Assembly: GCF_018966525.1 (NCBI RefSeq)
Contig: NZ_CP076607.1
Span: 248,001 to 312,000 of the forward strand
DNA: 64,000 nucleotides
DNA from: Paenibacillus sophorae
GTDB lineage: Bacteria; Bacillota; Bacilli; Paenibacillales; Paenibacillaceae
Direction of reading: 5' to 3'
Positions 1 to 8,947 of this stretch are shown piece after piece. Position 1 is the stretch's first letter. The number at the start of each line of letters is the position of its first letter. The notes below the pieces were generated by a model that was not told the origin of the DNA, did not search any database, and saw only the letters and a list, made by a program, of their open reading frames with translations. Position numbers and translations under genes: made by a program.

Positions 1-150
1 GTTTGGCGCTCATTTTGGGATACCCCTCTCCACTCGGCTTCATGTCAGTCAGTATCCCCGGAAAGCGGAGTCCGCAAACCTATGAATCTATTTATTTTGC
101 AGCGTGCATGTACTCTGTTCATAGAGTGCACCTTAAAAGGAGGAGAAGCT

Positions 151-1197
151 TTGAACCCAACCATCCGCTACCCCGCGCCCCTGCTCCCCGGAGGCGTTAT
201 TGCCGTCACCGCCCCTTCCAGTGGAATCCGTCCAGAACACATCTGCCTGTTCGAGCAGGCCGCCGAACACGCGCAGGAGCTCGGATTTATCGTCCAGGAA
301 GGCGCCGTTCTCCGTTCTCAGGTCAAATTGGCCCTCGCGCCAGCCGCCGAGCGGGCGGCTGAGCTTCAGGCTTTTTTGCTGGACGATGCGGTTGATGCCG
401 TAATGCCTCCGTGGGGAGGCGAATTTCTCATGGAGATCCTGCCGCTTATGGATTGGGAAAGACTTCGTAAGGCGCCGCCTAAATGGATGATCGGCTATTC
501 GGATACAAGCACCTTCCTGTTCGCTTACACTCTGATTACCGGTTGCGCCACAGCGCATGGCACCAATTTCGTCGATCTGCGGACCCGCCCGCTGGATGAT
601 GTTACCGCACGCTGGATGGACGTGGTCGGAACCGCAGCCGGGGGAACGGTTACCCAGACCTCGTCGGCGATGCATCAGTCAGCTTGGGATCTAAGCAAGC
701 CTGGCTTCATCCTGGATACGCCAACAAGATGGCGAACCATTGCCCCAAGCGGCGACAGTGGTGATGACCCCGCCATCTCTTTTGGCGGCAGGCTCATCGG
801 AGGCTGCCTGGAGACGCTGACCACTTTGATCGGTACGCCTTACGCTCCGGTCTCCCCCTTCATCCGCGATTACTGCGGCGAGGAAGGCACGGTCTGGTTC
901 CTGGAAAGCTCGCAGCGGAACGCGGGCGACATTCATAGGCAGCTGTGGCAGATGCGAGAGTGCGGCTGGTTTCAGAACTGCCGGGGGCTGCTGTACGGCA
1001 GACCGGCGGGATACGCGCCGGCGCAGGATTTCGAGCTTGCCGATTCCCTGGCCCAGTTCGCAGTGGAACTCGGCATCCCGGTCGTATACAACACCGACAT
1101 TGGACATGTGCCGCCCCAGCTCACGCTCGTTAACGGAGCCTTGGTGGCAATAACCGCCGGGGGCGGAAGCGGTACGGTTAGCATGAGCTTTAGATAA
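151..1197 (+). CDS. S66 family LD-carboxypeptidase / MccF-like serine peptidase
   Basis: 348 aa. Peptidase family S66 comprises cytosolic LD-carboxypeptidases that trim murein tetrapeptides and MccF-type enzymes that cleave microcin C-like acyl-adenylates. Visible features: an N-terminal GGVIAVTAPSSG strand-turn (residues 14-25), the nucleophile elbow GYSDTS (Ser117), a WFLES segment supplying the Glu (about residue 252) and a C-terminal GHVPPQ with the His (about 319), i.e. the Ser-Glu-His triad in family order. There is no signal peptide, so it is probably cytoplasmic. The start is the TTG at 151, 7 nt after AAGGAGG; in-frame upstream ATGs lack such a site. It stands alone and is followed by a strong hairpin. 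Peptide recycling versus peptide-antibiotic immunity cannot be separated from sequence alone. Confidence 0.85.
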   Translation: MNPTIRYPAPLLPGGVIAVTAPSSGIRPEHICLFEQAAEHAQELGFIVQEGAVLRSQVKLALAPAAERAAELQAFLLDDAVDAVMPPWGGEFLMEILPLMDWERLRKAPPKWMIGYSDTSTFLFAYTLITGCATAHGTNFVDLRTRPLDDVTARWMDVVGTAAGGTVTQTSSAMHQSAWDLSKPGFILDTPTRWRTIAPSGDSGDDPAISFGGRLIGGCLETLTTLIGTPYAPVSPFIRDYCGEEGTVWFLESSQRNAGDIHRQLWQMRECGWFQNCRGLLYGRPAGYAPAQDFELADSLAQFAVELGIPVVYNTDIGHVPPQLTLVNGALVAITAGGGSGTVSMSFR

Positions 1198-1222
1198 CAA
1201 ACGCTTGCGACCCGCCGTCAGC

Positions 1223-1276
1223 AAAACAACCGCCAGGCCCCTTGTAAGGGAATCCTGACGGTTGTTTGTTTTTGTC
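1223..1276 (+). terminator. intrinsic terminator after the S66 peptidase
   Basis: The arms AACAACCGCCAGG and CCTGACGGTTGTT flank a short loop and are followed by TTGTTTTTG on the plus strand. It lies between convergent genes. The minus side has only a short T run, so it probably serves mainly the S66 gene, with possible weak use for rodA. Confidence 0.75.
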
Positions 1277-1303
1277 ATATTAGAAGGTTTGGCTCGTCAC
1301 GCC

Positions 1304-2479
1304 TCACCCCTGTCTGGCCGGAGCCGTATAAGAAGCCTTCGGCAAATCTTCTTCTTCCTCTTGCCCATGCAGCTTCACGCTCATCACAAGCCCGATGCTC
1401 GCCATATTGATCAACAGTGAGGTGCCGCCGTAGCTGATAAAGGGCAGCGTAATTCCGGTCAGCGGCATAAGTCCGGTAAAAGCTCCGATATTCTCAAAAA
1501 TCTGGTATAGCATCATTGCCACGACGCCGACGATGAGGAACGGTCCGCCTCTGTCCTTGCATTCAAGCGCGATCAGAATCATCCGATGGATCAGTATAAA
1601 GTACAGAAGCAGCAAGACGGCGGAGCCGACGAAGCCGAACTCTTCCGCAATCTCCACAAAAATCGAATCCGAATAGGTGTAAGGAACCCGTTCCGACTGT
1701 ACTGAACTTCCTTTCATATAGCCTTCGCCGCTCATTCCTCCGGAAGCAATCGCAAGCTTGGCGTTCTTCGTATGATAACTGGCCTTCGCGGACGCCTCGT
1801 CCGGCACAAGCCAAGGATCAAAGCGTTCCACCAAATGGGGGCGCCATTCATCCAAAAATTTGGAAATGGGTTCATGATAATGAATATATGAGAAAATGCC
1901 GCCTCCCACCATCCCGCCTACAATTACCAGTCCGATCAGCGCATGGGAGAATTTGATGTTCCCGATCCAGAGCAGTCCGCCAAGAATGACAATATAGGAA
2001 AGCGCGTTTCCCAGGTCATTTTGCATAATAACGATACCGAAAGGAAGCAGCGTCAGCAAACCGAGCGGTACGACATCCTTCCAAAAATGGAGCCGATTCT
2101 TGTTCTTCCGAAACAGAAAAGCAGCCAGAAACAAAATGAGGATCAGCTTAAACAATTCAGCAGGCTGAATGCTTAACTTGCCTATTTCAAGCCACCCTTG
2201 TGCGCCGTTTTGGACCGTACCGATAAAGCTGACTAGAATCAGCACCCCAACTCCGAAAAGGTATATATAAAGCGCATATTTGATAAGCAAACGATAATCC
2301 AACATCGTTAGGCCGAAGAAAGCGATAAACCCAAGGACATAGTATTTCAGCATTTGAATATGAAAACCGTTAGTGTCCCTCCCATGAGTCACACTGTATA
2401 TCGCCAGAAGACTGATCACCATCAACAGCACAAGAACAACGACGATAACGCCGTCGATTTTTTTAAACTTCTGAAGCAA
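1304..2479 (-). CDS. rodA: SEDS-family cell-wall polymerase RodA/FtsW
   Basis: 391 aa from the chosen start. SEDS proteins are integral-membrane peptidoglycan glycosyltransferases that work with class B PBPs in elongation (RodA), division (FtsW) or spore cortex synthesis (SpoVE). About ten hydrophobic helices are visible, with family segments such as QPAELFKLILILFLA, a large extracellular loop, and the closing GITLPFISYGGTSLL motif. I start at the TTG at 2479 because GGGGAGG sits 7 nt upstream; the GTG at 2575 would add 32 residues with a poor ribosome site. It lies 117 nt downstream of prmC on the same strand. RodA is preferred over FtsW because no division genes adjoin it, but the assignment within SEDS is inference. 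Confidence 0.88.
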   Translation of the reverse strand: MLQKFKKIDGVIVVVLVLLMVISLLAIYSVTHGRDTNGFHIQMLKYYVLGFIAFFGLTMLDYRLLIKYALYIYLFGVGVLILVSFIGTVQNGAQGWLEIGKLSIQPAELFKLILILFLAAFLFRKNKNRLHFWKDVVPLGLLTLLPFGIVIMQNDLGNALSYIVILGGLLWIGNIKFSHALIGLVIVGGMVGGGIFSYIHYHEPISKFLDEWRPHLVERFDPWLVPDEASAKASYHTKNAKLAIASGGMSGEGYMKGSSVQSERVPYTYSDSIFVEIAEEFGFVGSAVLLLLYFILIHRMILIALECKDRGGPFLIVGVVAMMLYQIFENIGAFTGLMPLTGITLPFISYGGTSLLINMASIGLVMSVKLHGQEEEEDLPKASYTAPARQG

Positions 2480-2596
2480 TGCTCTGCCTCCCCGTGGTTT
2501 TACTGGCTTTGTCTGCAATAGTGCATCTAACGTGCCGCTTACTTTATTGTAAGGGAACAGGGTAAAAAATACCACTTTCGCCGCCCCAGCTTACGG

Positions 2597-3589
2597 CTAC
2601 CGCACAATGCCGATCACATGGCGCGGAATACCCGCGAGATCGGGGACGGTCACGATCTCGTTCCAATGCCCGGCCGCCTTCAGCAGGGCGGCCACCTGCT
2701 CCGCCTGCCCGAGCCCGAGCTCGAAGCCGACGAGGCGCGGCGGAGCCGGGAGCAGCGGCAGCTGCTCCATCATGCGGCGATACGGGTCAAGCCCGTCCTC
2801 GCCGCCGTCCAGCGCGGTGCGCGGCTCATGGTCGCGCACTTCGCGCTGCAGCCCGGCGATGTCTCCGCCGGGAATGTAGGGCGGGTTGGAGACGAGGATG
2901 TCCGTCTCCAGGCCCTTGAACGGCTCGAGCAGGTCGCCGAGCCGCAGCTCCACCGCCGCGCCGAGACGCTCCGCGTTGCGGCCGGCCACGGCCAAGGCCG
3001 CCGGCGAGATGTCGCCGGCGAGCACCCGCCACGCCGGCGCTTCGGCCGCCAGCGTGACGGAGATCGCGCCGCTGCCCGCGCCGATGTCGATCGCGGTCAG
3101 GCGGAGTCCTCCGCCCTCGGCAGTGTATCCGCCGCCTACAGCCGGTTTGCCCGTATCGCCCGATCCACCCTCGCCATTCACGCCTGCGATCGGTTCACCC
3201 GCATTGCCCGCTCCCTGCGGCCACAGCTCAGCCGCATACCGCAGCACGGCTTCCACGAGCAGCTCCGTCTCCGGCCGGGGGATCAGCACATCAGGCGTCA
3301 CCTCAAAGGGACGGCCGTAGAACTCCTGCTCTCCCGTGATGTACTGCACCGGCTCGCCGCTTCCCCTGCGGGTTACGGCGGTCTCCCACGTCCCCCGCTT
3401 ATCCGGTGGAAAGGGGTCGGCCATAGCCATATAGTATGCCGCGCCGGACAGTTCCAGCACATGCTCCAGCAGAAGCTGGGCGCTGCGCTGCGGTTCGCTG
3501 ACGCCAAGACCCCTTAAAAAAGAAGAAGCCTCCGCAAAGGCTTCCCGGATGCTTTGCACCTGCGGCATGATATATGCGCTCTGTTTCAA
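2597..3589 (-). CDS. prmC: release factor glutamine N5-methyltransferase PrmC
   Basis: 330 aa. PrmC methylates the Gln of the GGQ motif in RF1 and RF2 using S-adenosylmethionine. The N-terminal helical domain is followed by a Rossmann methyltransferase domain with the SAM loop DIGAGSGAISVTLA and the catalytic NPPY (about residue 234), which binds the substrate Gln. Between these domains (about residues 122-160) is a Gly/Ala-rich insertion that the family normally lacks. The TTG at 3589 is chosen because AAAAGGAG lies 9 nt upstream, inside the last codons of prfA; the ATG at 3568 is an alternative. The gene begins 4 nt after the prfA stop, so the two are probably translationally coupled, placing the modifying enzyme next to its substrate. 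Confidence 0.93.
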   Translation of the reverse strand: MKQSAYIMPQVQSIREAFAEASSFLRGLGVSEPQRSAQLLLEHVLELSGAAYYMAMADPFPPDKRGTWETAVTRRGSGEPVQYITGEQEFYGRPFEVTPDVLIPRPETELLVEAVLRYAAELWPQGAGNAGEPIAGVNGEGGSGDTGKPAVGGGYTAEGGGLRLTAIDIGAGSGAISVTLAAEAPAWRVLAGDISPAALAVAGRNAERLGAAVELRLGDLLEPFKGLETDILVSNPPYIPGGDIAGLQREVRDHEPRTALDGGEDGLDPYRRMMEQLPLLPAPPRLVGFELGLGQAEQVAALLKAAGHWNEIVTVPDLAGIPRHVIGIVR

Positions 3590-3593
3590 AGCA

Positions 3594-4661
3594 TTATTCT
3601 CCTTTTTCCAGCAGCTCTGCCTGTTCCGCAATGGAGAGTGCCGAAATAATATCTTCGATTTCACCGTTCATGACCGAATCCAGGCGATGCAGTGTCAGGC
3701 CGATCCGGTGATCCGTCACCCGGCTCTGCGGGAAGTTGTAGGTCCGGATGCGTTCACTGCGGTCGCCGGTGCCGACCTTGCTCTTGCGTTCGCCGGCATA
3801 CTTGGCCTCTTCTTCCTGGCGCATCATATCGGATATCCGGGCGCGCAGCACTTGAAGAGCCTTCTCCTTGTTGGAGTTCTGCGACTTGCCGTCCTGACAG
3901 GTCGCCACGATTCCCGTAGGAATATGCGTTACGCGTACAGCGGACTTGGTCGTATTGACCGACTGGCCGCCCGCACCGCTGGAACAGAAGGTATCCACGC
4001 GGATATCCTTGTCGAGGATTTCGATATCGAGTTCTTCAGCTTCAGGCATAACCGCCACAGTGGATGTGGAAGTATGAATCCGTCCGCCGGATTCGGTTGT
4101 CGGGATGCGCTGCACGCGGTGCGCGCCGCTCTCGTACTTCATTTTGCTGTAAGCGCCCCGGCCGTTGATCATAAAGATGACCTCTTTAAAGCCGCCCAGG
4201 TCGTTCGTATTGGCGTCCATCAGTTCCACGCGCCAGCCTTGGGTATCTGCAAAGCGGGTGTACATACGGTACAGGTCGGATGCGAACAGAGCCGCTTCGT
4301 CACCGCCGGCCGCTCCCCGAATTTCCACAATCACGTTCTTGTCGTCGTTCGGGTCCTTCGGCAGCAGCAAGATACGGGTTTTCTCTTCCAGCTCGGTCTG
4401 GCGCTGCGACAATTCCTCGATTTCCATCTTCACCATGTCGCGCATTTCGTCGTCGAGCTTCTCGCCAAGCATCGCTTTGGCGGCGTCGAGCTCTTCCATT
4501 ACAGTTCTATATTCGCTATAAGCCTCATAGGCGGGTTGCAAATCGGATTGTTCTTTGGAATAGTCCCTCAATTTCTTACTATCGCTTGCAACATCCGGAT
4601 CGCAAAGCAGTTCACTGAGTTTCTCATAGCGGTCCGCCAGAGATTGCAATCGGTCCAACAA
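3594..4661 (-). CDS. prfA: peptide chain release factor 1
   Basis: 355 aa, the normal RF1 length. It terminates translation at UAA and UAG. The codon-recognition PxT motif appears as RIPTTES (about residues 185-191), and the GGQ tripeptide that enters the peptidyl-transferase centre is at about residues 231-233 in GAGGQSVN. The N-terminal coiled coil and the C-terminal arginine-rich tail RSERIRTYNFPQ are also present. It is the first gene of a prfA-prmC pair on the minus strand, with rodA further downstream. The RF1 rather than RF2 assignment rests on the PxT motif and the absence of the prfB programmed frameshift. Confidence 0.97.
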   Translation of the reverse strand: MLDRLQSLADRYEKLSELLCDPDVASDSKKLRDYSKEQSDLQPAYEAYSEYRTVMEELDAAKAMLGEKLDDEMRDMVKMEIEELSQRQTELEEKTRILLLPKDPNDDKNVIVEIRGAAGGDEAALFASDLYRMYTRFADTQGWRVELMDANTNDLGGFKEVIFMINGRGAYSKMKYESGAHRVQRIPTTESGGRIHTSTSTVAVMPEAEELDIEILDKDIRVDTFCSSGAGGQSVNTTKSAVRVTHIPTGIVATCQDGKSQNSNKEKALQVLRARISDMMRQEEEAKYAGERKSKVGTGDRSERIRTYNFPQSRVTDHRIGLTLHRLDSVMNGEIEDIISALSIAEQAELLEKGE

Positions 4662-4816
4662 GGGAATTCACCTCTCCTGATTTAAAGTCTAAATATTCCA
4701 ATCGTATAAAAAAACCGTCTATCCCCTGTCGATCATAACAGGTATACACGACTTTACATTATATCATCTTTTCACCGAATTGGCTACTTATTGGTTTGAA
4801 TTTCTTTCTAATCTAT

Positions 4817-4864
4817 CAAAAAAGCGTGCTCCGGATGGCAGCTATTTTTCCGCCGGAACACGCC
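4817..4864 (-). terminator. intrinsic terminator after ychF
   Basis: On the minus strand GGCGTGTTCCGG pairs with CCGGAGCACGC, followed by TTTTTTG. It lies about 20 nt past the ychF stop and separates it from prfA. Confidence 0.85.
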
Positions 4865-4884
4865 TTAATCTTTTGCAGCAGCTC

Positions 4885-5985
4885 TTACACGTTAAACCGG
4901 AAATGCATGACGTCCCCGTCCTGCACGACATACTCCTTGCCTTCCAGGCGAAGCTGACCGCGTTCTTTGGCTCCATTCATGGATCCTGCTGCGACCAGAT
5001 CGTCATATGCCACTACTTCCGCGCGGATAAAGCCCCGCTCGAAGTCAGAGTGAATCACGCCGGCCGCGCCGGGCGCTTTGGTCCCTTTGCGAATTGTCCA
5101 GGCGCGAACCTCCTGCACTCCCGCCGTAAAGTACGTGTACAGCCCAAGCAGCTTGTAAGCCGCTTTGATCAGACGGTTAAGGCCCGACTCTTCGAGGCCG
5201 AGCTCTTCCAGGAACATCGCCTTGTCTTCGCCTTCCAGCTCGGCGATTTCCGCCTCTACCTTCGCGCTGATCGGCACGACCTCCGCGTTCTCGGCGGCGG
5301 CGAACTCGCGCACCTGCTTAACGTATGGATTCTCTTCCGCTGTGGCAACCTCGTCCTCGCCCACATTGGCCGCATACAGCACGGGCTTCAGCGTCAGCAG
5401 ATGAAGATCACGCACGATCAATAGCTCTTCGTCCGACAACTCGACGCTGCGGGCGGGCATATCGTTATACAGTGCTTCTTTGACGCGCTCGAGCACTTCC
5501 ACTTCCTGGGCGTACTGTTTGTTGCCGCCCTTCATGTTTTTGCGGGAGCGGTCGATCCGCTTCTCAACGCTCTCCACGTCGGCCAGAATCAGCTCCAGAT
5601 TAATCGTCTGGATGTCGCTGATCGGATTTACTTTTCCGTCGACATGAGTCACGTTCTCGTCCTCGAAGCAGCGCACGACATGGACAATGGCGTCCACCTC
5701 GCGGATATGCGCCAGGAACTTATTGCCCAGCCCCTCGCCTTTGCTCGCCCCGCGCACCAGTCCGGCAATATCAACGAATTCAAATGCGGTCGGCACCGTT
5801 TTGTTCGGCACAACCAGCTCGGTCAGTTTATCCAGACGCTCGTCCGGCACTTCCACTACCCCGACATTCGGATCGATGGTGCAAAAAGGATAGTTTGCCG
5901 ACTCCGCGCCCGCCTGCGTAATTGCGTTAAACAACGTCGATTTTCCGACATTTGGAAGACCAACAATACCCGCTTTCAAAGCCAT
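4885..5985 (-). CDS. ychF: redox-regulated ATPase YchF (OLA1 family)
   Basis: 366 aa, full length. YchF/OLA1 is an Obg-related P-loop protein that prefers ATP and binds ribosomes. It shows the Walker A loop GLPNVGKSTLFN near the N-terminus, the DIAGLVRGASKGEGLGNKFL switch region, an internal coiled-coil stretch, and a C-terminal TGS-like domain ending in GKEYVVQDGDVMHFRFNV. It is transcribed alone, with its own terminator downstream and an unusual 724-nt gene-free stretch upstream. Confidence 0.96.
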   Translation of the reverse strand: MALKAGIVGLPNVGKSTLFNAITQAGAESANYPFCTIDPNVGVVEVPDERLDKLTELVVPNKTVPTAFEFVDIAGLVRGASKGEGLGNKFLAHIREVDAIVHVVRCFEDENVTHVDGKVNPISDIQTINLELILADVESVEKRIDRSRKNMKGGNKQYAQEVEVLERVKEALYNDMPARSVELSDEELLIVRDLHLLTLKPVLYAANVGEDEVATAEENPYVKQVREFAAAENAEVVPISAKVEAEIAELEGEDKAMFLEELGLEESGLNRLIKAAYKLLGLYTYFTAGVQEVRAWTIRKGTKAPGAAGVIHSDFERGFIRAEVVAYDDLVAAGSMNGAKERGQLRLEGKEYVVQDGDVMHFRFNV

Positions 5986-6709
5986 TTATATGACAACTCC
6001 TATTTTTCGTTAATTGACCAATAAACCCAGTGATCTAAACTATTATATATTAGAACAAACGCCCCAGCAATACCGGAGAGACTTGAGAGGGAGGCGGGAA
6101 AAGGAGCAGCCGCCCGGTACAAGGAGCCGTTCCACCCGAACCACGAACTATTCGTAAGCACATAATAAAGCAACAGACCTCCCACAACAGGCCTTCATGC
6201 TGCGATAACGAACTCTTTTGTCTGAATGCGCTATACTCCGCCGATATCTTATCTACAGCCTTCACACTGAGATCACGAACCTTAAACCCGGTGCAACGAA
6301 CCCTGGCATCAAAATAACGGACTAGCCGCATCCAATCGCCGAAGATCCTTCACACTGAAGCATGTTTTTCTTCTGGCAGCGCCGAACGTTTCTTATTCAT
6401 CACAGCTTATGTCCTTACCACGCAGACTTATCAGTAAAATGTCTTTCAAAGCGTGGACACTCCCACAAAATTGGCATATACGCGGCGCAGTGGCCTTGAT
6501 TCAGAATTTTGCCTATATATTGAGTGGGTCAGCTTCTAATCATCAATATATTGAATCTCGCTGCAGAAGTGTCACCCTATTGCCCATGTCCACCTTTTAA
6601 AAGACACTGCCCTAAAAACGTCCTCGCAGAGAGGACCCGCGTTTAAGCATTCCTAAAAAAGCTTCCGATGCTACCACGGGCAAGCACCACACCGAGCTAT
6701 GAAAGCGGG
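5986..6709. other. gene-free stretch with short degenerate repeats
   Basis: No credible gene is seen in these 724 nt. Small open frames exist on both strands, but they lack ribosome sites and resemble nothing known. The minus strand of 6050-6360 carries several near-copies of a short unit of the form RGTTCGT-(T/G)AT, two of them extended to about 23 nt and ending in TGAAGG (6191-6213 and 6259-6281). The right part holds the terminator of the neighbouring S41 peptidase gene. Confidence 0.6.
6613..6637 (-). terminator. intrinsic terminator after the S41 peptidase
   Basis: On the minus strand GTCCTC-TCTGC-GAGGAC is followed by GTTTTTAG. It lies about 75 nt beyond the stop of the S41 peptidase gene. 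Confidence 0.65.
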
Positions 6710-8140
6710 TTAGGAGCGGTAAAAATGCTGCACATGAAATTTGGACGGCTTACCTCGGACAATACAGCGGTCAGCCTTCAACAAATATGAGCCGGCAAGT
6801 TCCAGCACTTTTTTTACGGTAGGATCGTCCATTAAATATTTCGTTTTCACGGGATCGGCAGCGTAATCCGGCACGGTCTTCACCTCATCATTACAGGAGC
6901 CATCCGCATTCAAGCCCATCTGAAGGGAGAACCGGAACACATAGCCGCTATTGGGCAGCGCGACGACAAGAGGGTCCATCCCCAGTCCGTCGCCGCCGGT
7001 GCGTTCCCCTACCAAGGTGGCAAAGCCTGTGCTTTTTGCAAACGCGGCAAACTTTTCCGCAGATGAATAGACGACGTGATCCACCAGCAGATAGATCTTC
7101 CCTGTGAATCCCCCAGAATTAGTTGGAGATAGCTTAAGAGTCTCTACTTGATAATTTTTAAAATCGGTCAAAGCTTCGGCGGGCAGATTAGGCAAATGCT
7201 GCCTCTTCAGTAAGGAGATTGGGTTAAAATCTGTCATGCCTCTTGACTTCAAGAATGGCTCGGCATAATCGCCTCCCCTATACAGGAGATAGTTATTACT
7301 GGAAATAGGCTTGGAAATCAGCATCGGGACAAAGTCCATCCAATAAGCGTCCGAGCCTCCCCCGTTGCCTCTGATATCGATGATCAGCGTTTTATAATCC
7401 TTTACTTTCTGTAAAAATTCGCCGATGGCGGGTTCATCATGGTATTCCATGCCAAAGCTGGGCAGCCCAAGGTAGGCCGTTCGGCCTTCTTCAAGAATTT
7501 GTGTCCGAATATTAACTCGCGAGATCTTACCGAGCACATTTGTGCTGTCCGCTTCCGAAGCCGTGCCCCCCTCATGGGTCTGCTGCCTAGGATTCTCCTG
7601 CCCGTAGCGTTGAAGAACAGCCGGCTTCTGCATCTGTTCCAGCCAAGGACGAAAGTATGAAGCCGTTTCATAAATGCCCTTCATATAGGAATAATCCTGC
7701 AGCCCCACCATTTGTGTATGTCCATTGTTTAGCTTAAGCAGAATATACTCCAACTCTTCGGCGAACTCCTCGTCGGTCGCCGTGTCCTTGATCCAGTGGC
7801 GGTACTCCTCCCTGTTCGCCAGCCAATCCACCCCATGGAGCCGCTTGTTTACGCCGAAAAAAGGATAATTGTCCTTAAGGACGTCATACATATAATCGAA
7901 ATCCTGCAGCTTCTGCTTCTCAGTTAATGGTGCGGACTTCTCGTTACCTGCCGGTGGCTCCGGATTCGCTGCTGCAGTTACCGCTTTCTCATCCAACGGA
8001 ACCTGAGAGGGAGAAGCGGATGCGACATTCGCATTCGCCGGTGAAGAACTTTCTCCGCTGCAGCCCGCTAACAGTCCGGCCGACAAAAGAAACGCCAGGG
8101 CCGCTGCGAGGATTGATTTTTTTCGATACATCCTATTCAT
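6710..8140 (-). CDS. S41 family peptidase lipoprotein
   Basis: 476 aa from the ATG at 8140. Family S41 (C-terminal processing or tricorn-type) proteases use a serine in an SxAE context. The N-terminus is a lipoprotein signal, MNRMYRKKS followed by a hydrophobic run and the lipobox LLAGC, then a Ser/Ala/Pro-rich linker, so the enzyme is probably anchored on the outer face of the membrane. The catalytic domain shows IIDIRGNGGGSDAYW, YSSAEKFAAF (Ser at about 359-360) and LVGERTGGDG. No PDZ domain is obvious. Translation starts after an AAGGG-containing site; longer in-frame starts would bury the signal peptide. A hairpin with a T run lies between this gene and the upstream acetyltransferase, so the leader may be attenuated. 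The substrate is unknown. Confidence 0.82.
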   Translation of the reverse strand: MNRMYRKKSILAAALAFLLSAGLLAGCSGESSSPANANVASASPSQVPLDEKAVTAAANPEPPAGNEKSAPLTEKQKLQDFDYMYDVLKDNYPFFGVNKRLHGVDWLANREEYRHWIKDTATDEEFAEELEYILLKLNNGHTQMVGLQDYSYMKGIYETASYFRPWLEQMQKPAVLQRYGQENPRQQTHEGGTASEADSTNVLGKISRVNIRTQILEEGRTAYLGLPSFGMEYHDEPAIGEFLQKVKDYKTLIIDIRGNGGGSDAYWMDFVPMLISKPISSNNYLLYRGGDYAEPFLKSRGMTDFNPISLLKRQHLPNLPAEALTDFKNYQVETLKLSPTNSGGFTGKIYLLVDHVVYSSAEKFAAFAKSTGFATLVGERTGGDGLGMDPLVVALPNSGYVFRFSLQMGLNADGSCNDEVKTVPDYAADPVKTKYLMDDPTVKKVLELAGSYLLKADRCIVRGKPSKFHVQHFYRS

Positions 8141-8233
8141 TATCAGGTCATCCCTTCGCTCTAAATCATATCCTGAACCCGCGTCAGTCTCATCGGGATA
8201 AGCCCTCACTGGGTGGAAACTGCATAATGGCAT

Positions 8234-8264
8234 AATAAAAAGGGACCTCCTCTTGGAGATCCCT
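8234..8264 (-). terminator. intrinsic terminator between the acetyltransferase and S41 peptidase genes
   Basis: On the minus strand AGGGATCTCC-AAGA-GGAGGTCCCT is followed by TTTTATTATG: a 10-bp stem with one mismatched step and a clear T run. It lies 84 nt past the acetyltransferase stop and 94 nt before the peptidase start, so it ends the former and could attenuate the latter. Confidence 0.85.
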
Positions 8265-8347
8265 CGCATACATCCTACGATATTGGCGGCAGCCACCTCG
8301 GCTGACTCCCCGATTAATAGGAGGTGCCGATCACGGCAATCATACAT

Positions 8348-8818
8348 TTAAAGCTCTTTCGACATCGTAATGTCGGTCACGCCGTAGCCCATTTTTTTGT
8401 ACAGTTCGAATGCGCGTTGGTTCTGGCCGAACACATGCAGACCGATTTTGCGGACATTCATGCTGCGGGCCTCTTCGTCGAGCGCCTGCATGGCCAGCTT
8501 GCCGTACCCCTTGCCCTGAAACGGTTCAAAAATATAAATGTCGTAAATAAATGCTTCGCGGCCGCGGCGTCCTTCAGTAACGTTGAACCAGATGTAACCG
8601 ACATGGGTATCACTCTCTTCCTCAACCACCGAGTACAGATAAGCGCCTTCGGTATTCAGCCCGGCGGGCAAAAAGCGCGTCATCGCCTCTTTAGACTGCT
8701 TCAGCGCGTTATCCGGTTCCCACGCTCCCGATTTTACCTTCTCCTCGGCAAAGTCGCTGGTTGATTGACTGAGGAAGAATTGAAACGTCGCTTCGTCCAT
8801 TTGAACCAGTTTTATCAT
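8348..8818 (-). CDS. GNAT family N-acetyltransferase
   Basis: 156 aa, one GNAT domain. The acetyl-CoA pyrophosphate-binding loop appears as FQGKGYGKLAMQALDEEA (motif A), preceded by the strand YIWFNV and followed by the motif B region NQRAFELYKKMGYGVTDITM. These enzymes move an acetyl group from acetyl-CoA to an amine; the acceptor cannot be inferred. The ATG follows AAGGAAGG with 7 nt spacing. The gene lies between fni and the S41 peptidase. Confidence 0.85.
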   Translation of the reverse strand: MIKLVQMDEATFQFFLSQSTSDFAEEKVKSGAWEPDNALKQSKEAMTRFLPAGLNTEGAYLYSVVEEESDTHVGYIWFNVTEGRRGREAFIYDIYIFEPFQGKGYGKLAMQALDEEARSMNVRKIGLHVFGQNQRAFELYKKMGYGVTDITMSKEL

Positions 8819-8947
8819 GATTTAACCTTCCTTATTTCGGTATTCATGCCCAGGTTACGGGCATCTGAAATATAACATTCCCTCCGCTCGGGAGGCAGAA
8901 TTAACAGCACTTTCGCTCGCAGGGGCCGACCTCGTTCCCGCTTCGCG

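Noticed and set aside
10..60. GGGATAC/GTATCCC pair as a terminator at the left edge
   Set aside because: Loop is over 30 nt and no T run follows.
2618..3517. Long plus-strand open frame opposite prmC
   Set aside because: GC-rich antisense shadow; no ribosome site and the translation resembles nothing, while prmC has all motifs.
6000..6600. Small frames in the gene-free stretch
   Set aside because: No ribosome sites or family likeness; codon pattern follows the short repeats.
8265..8347. Known riboswitch class (SAM, yybP-ykoY, ydaO) before the S41 protease
   Set aside because: Short matches such as GGGGAGT occur, but the conserved cores of these classes are not present.
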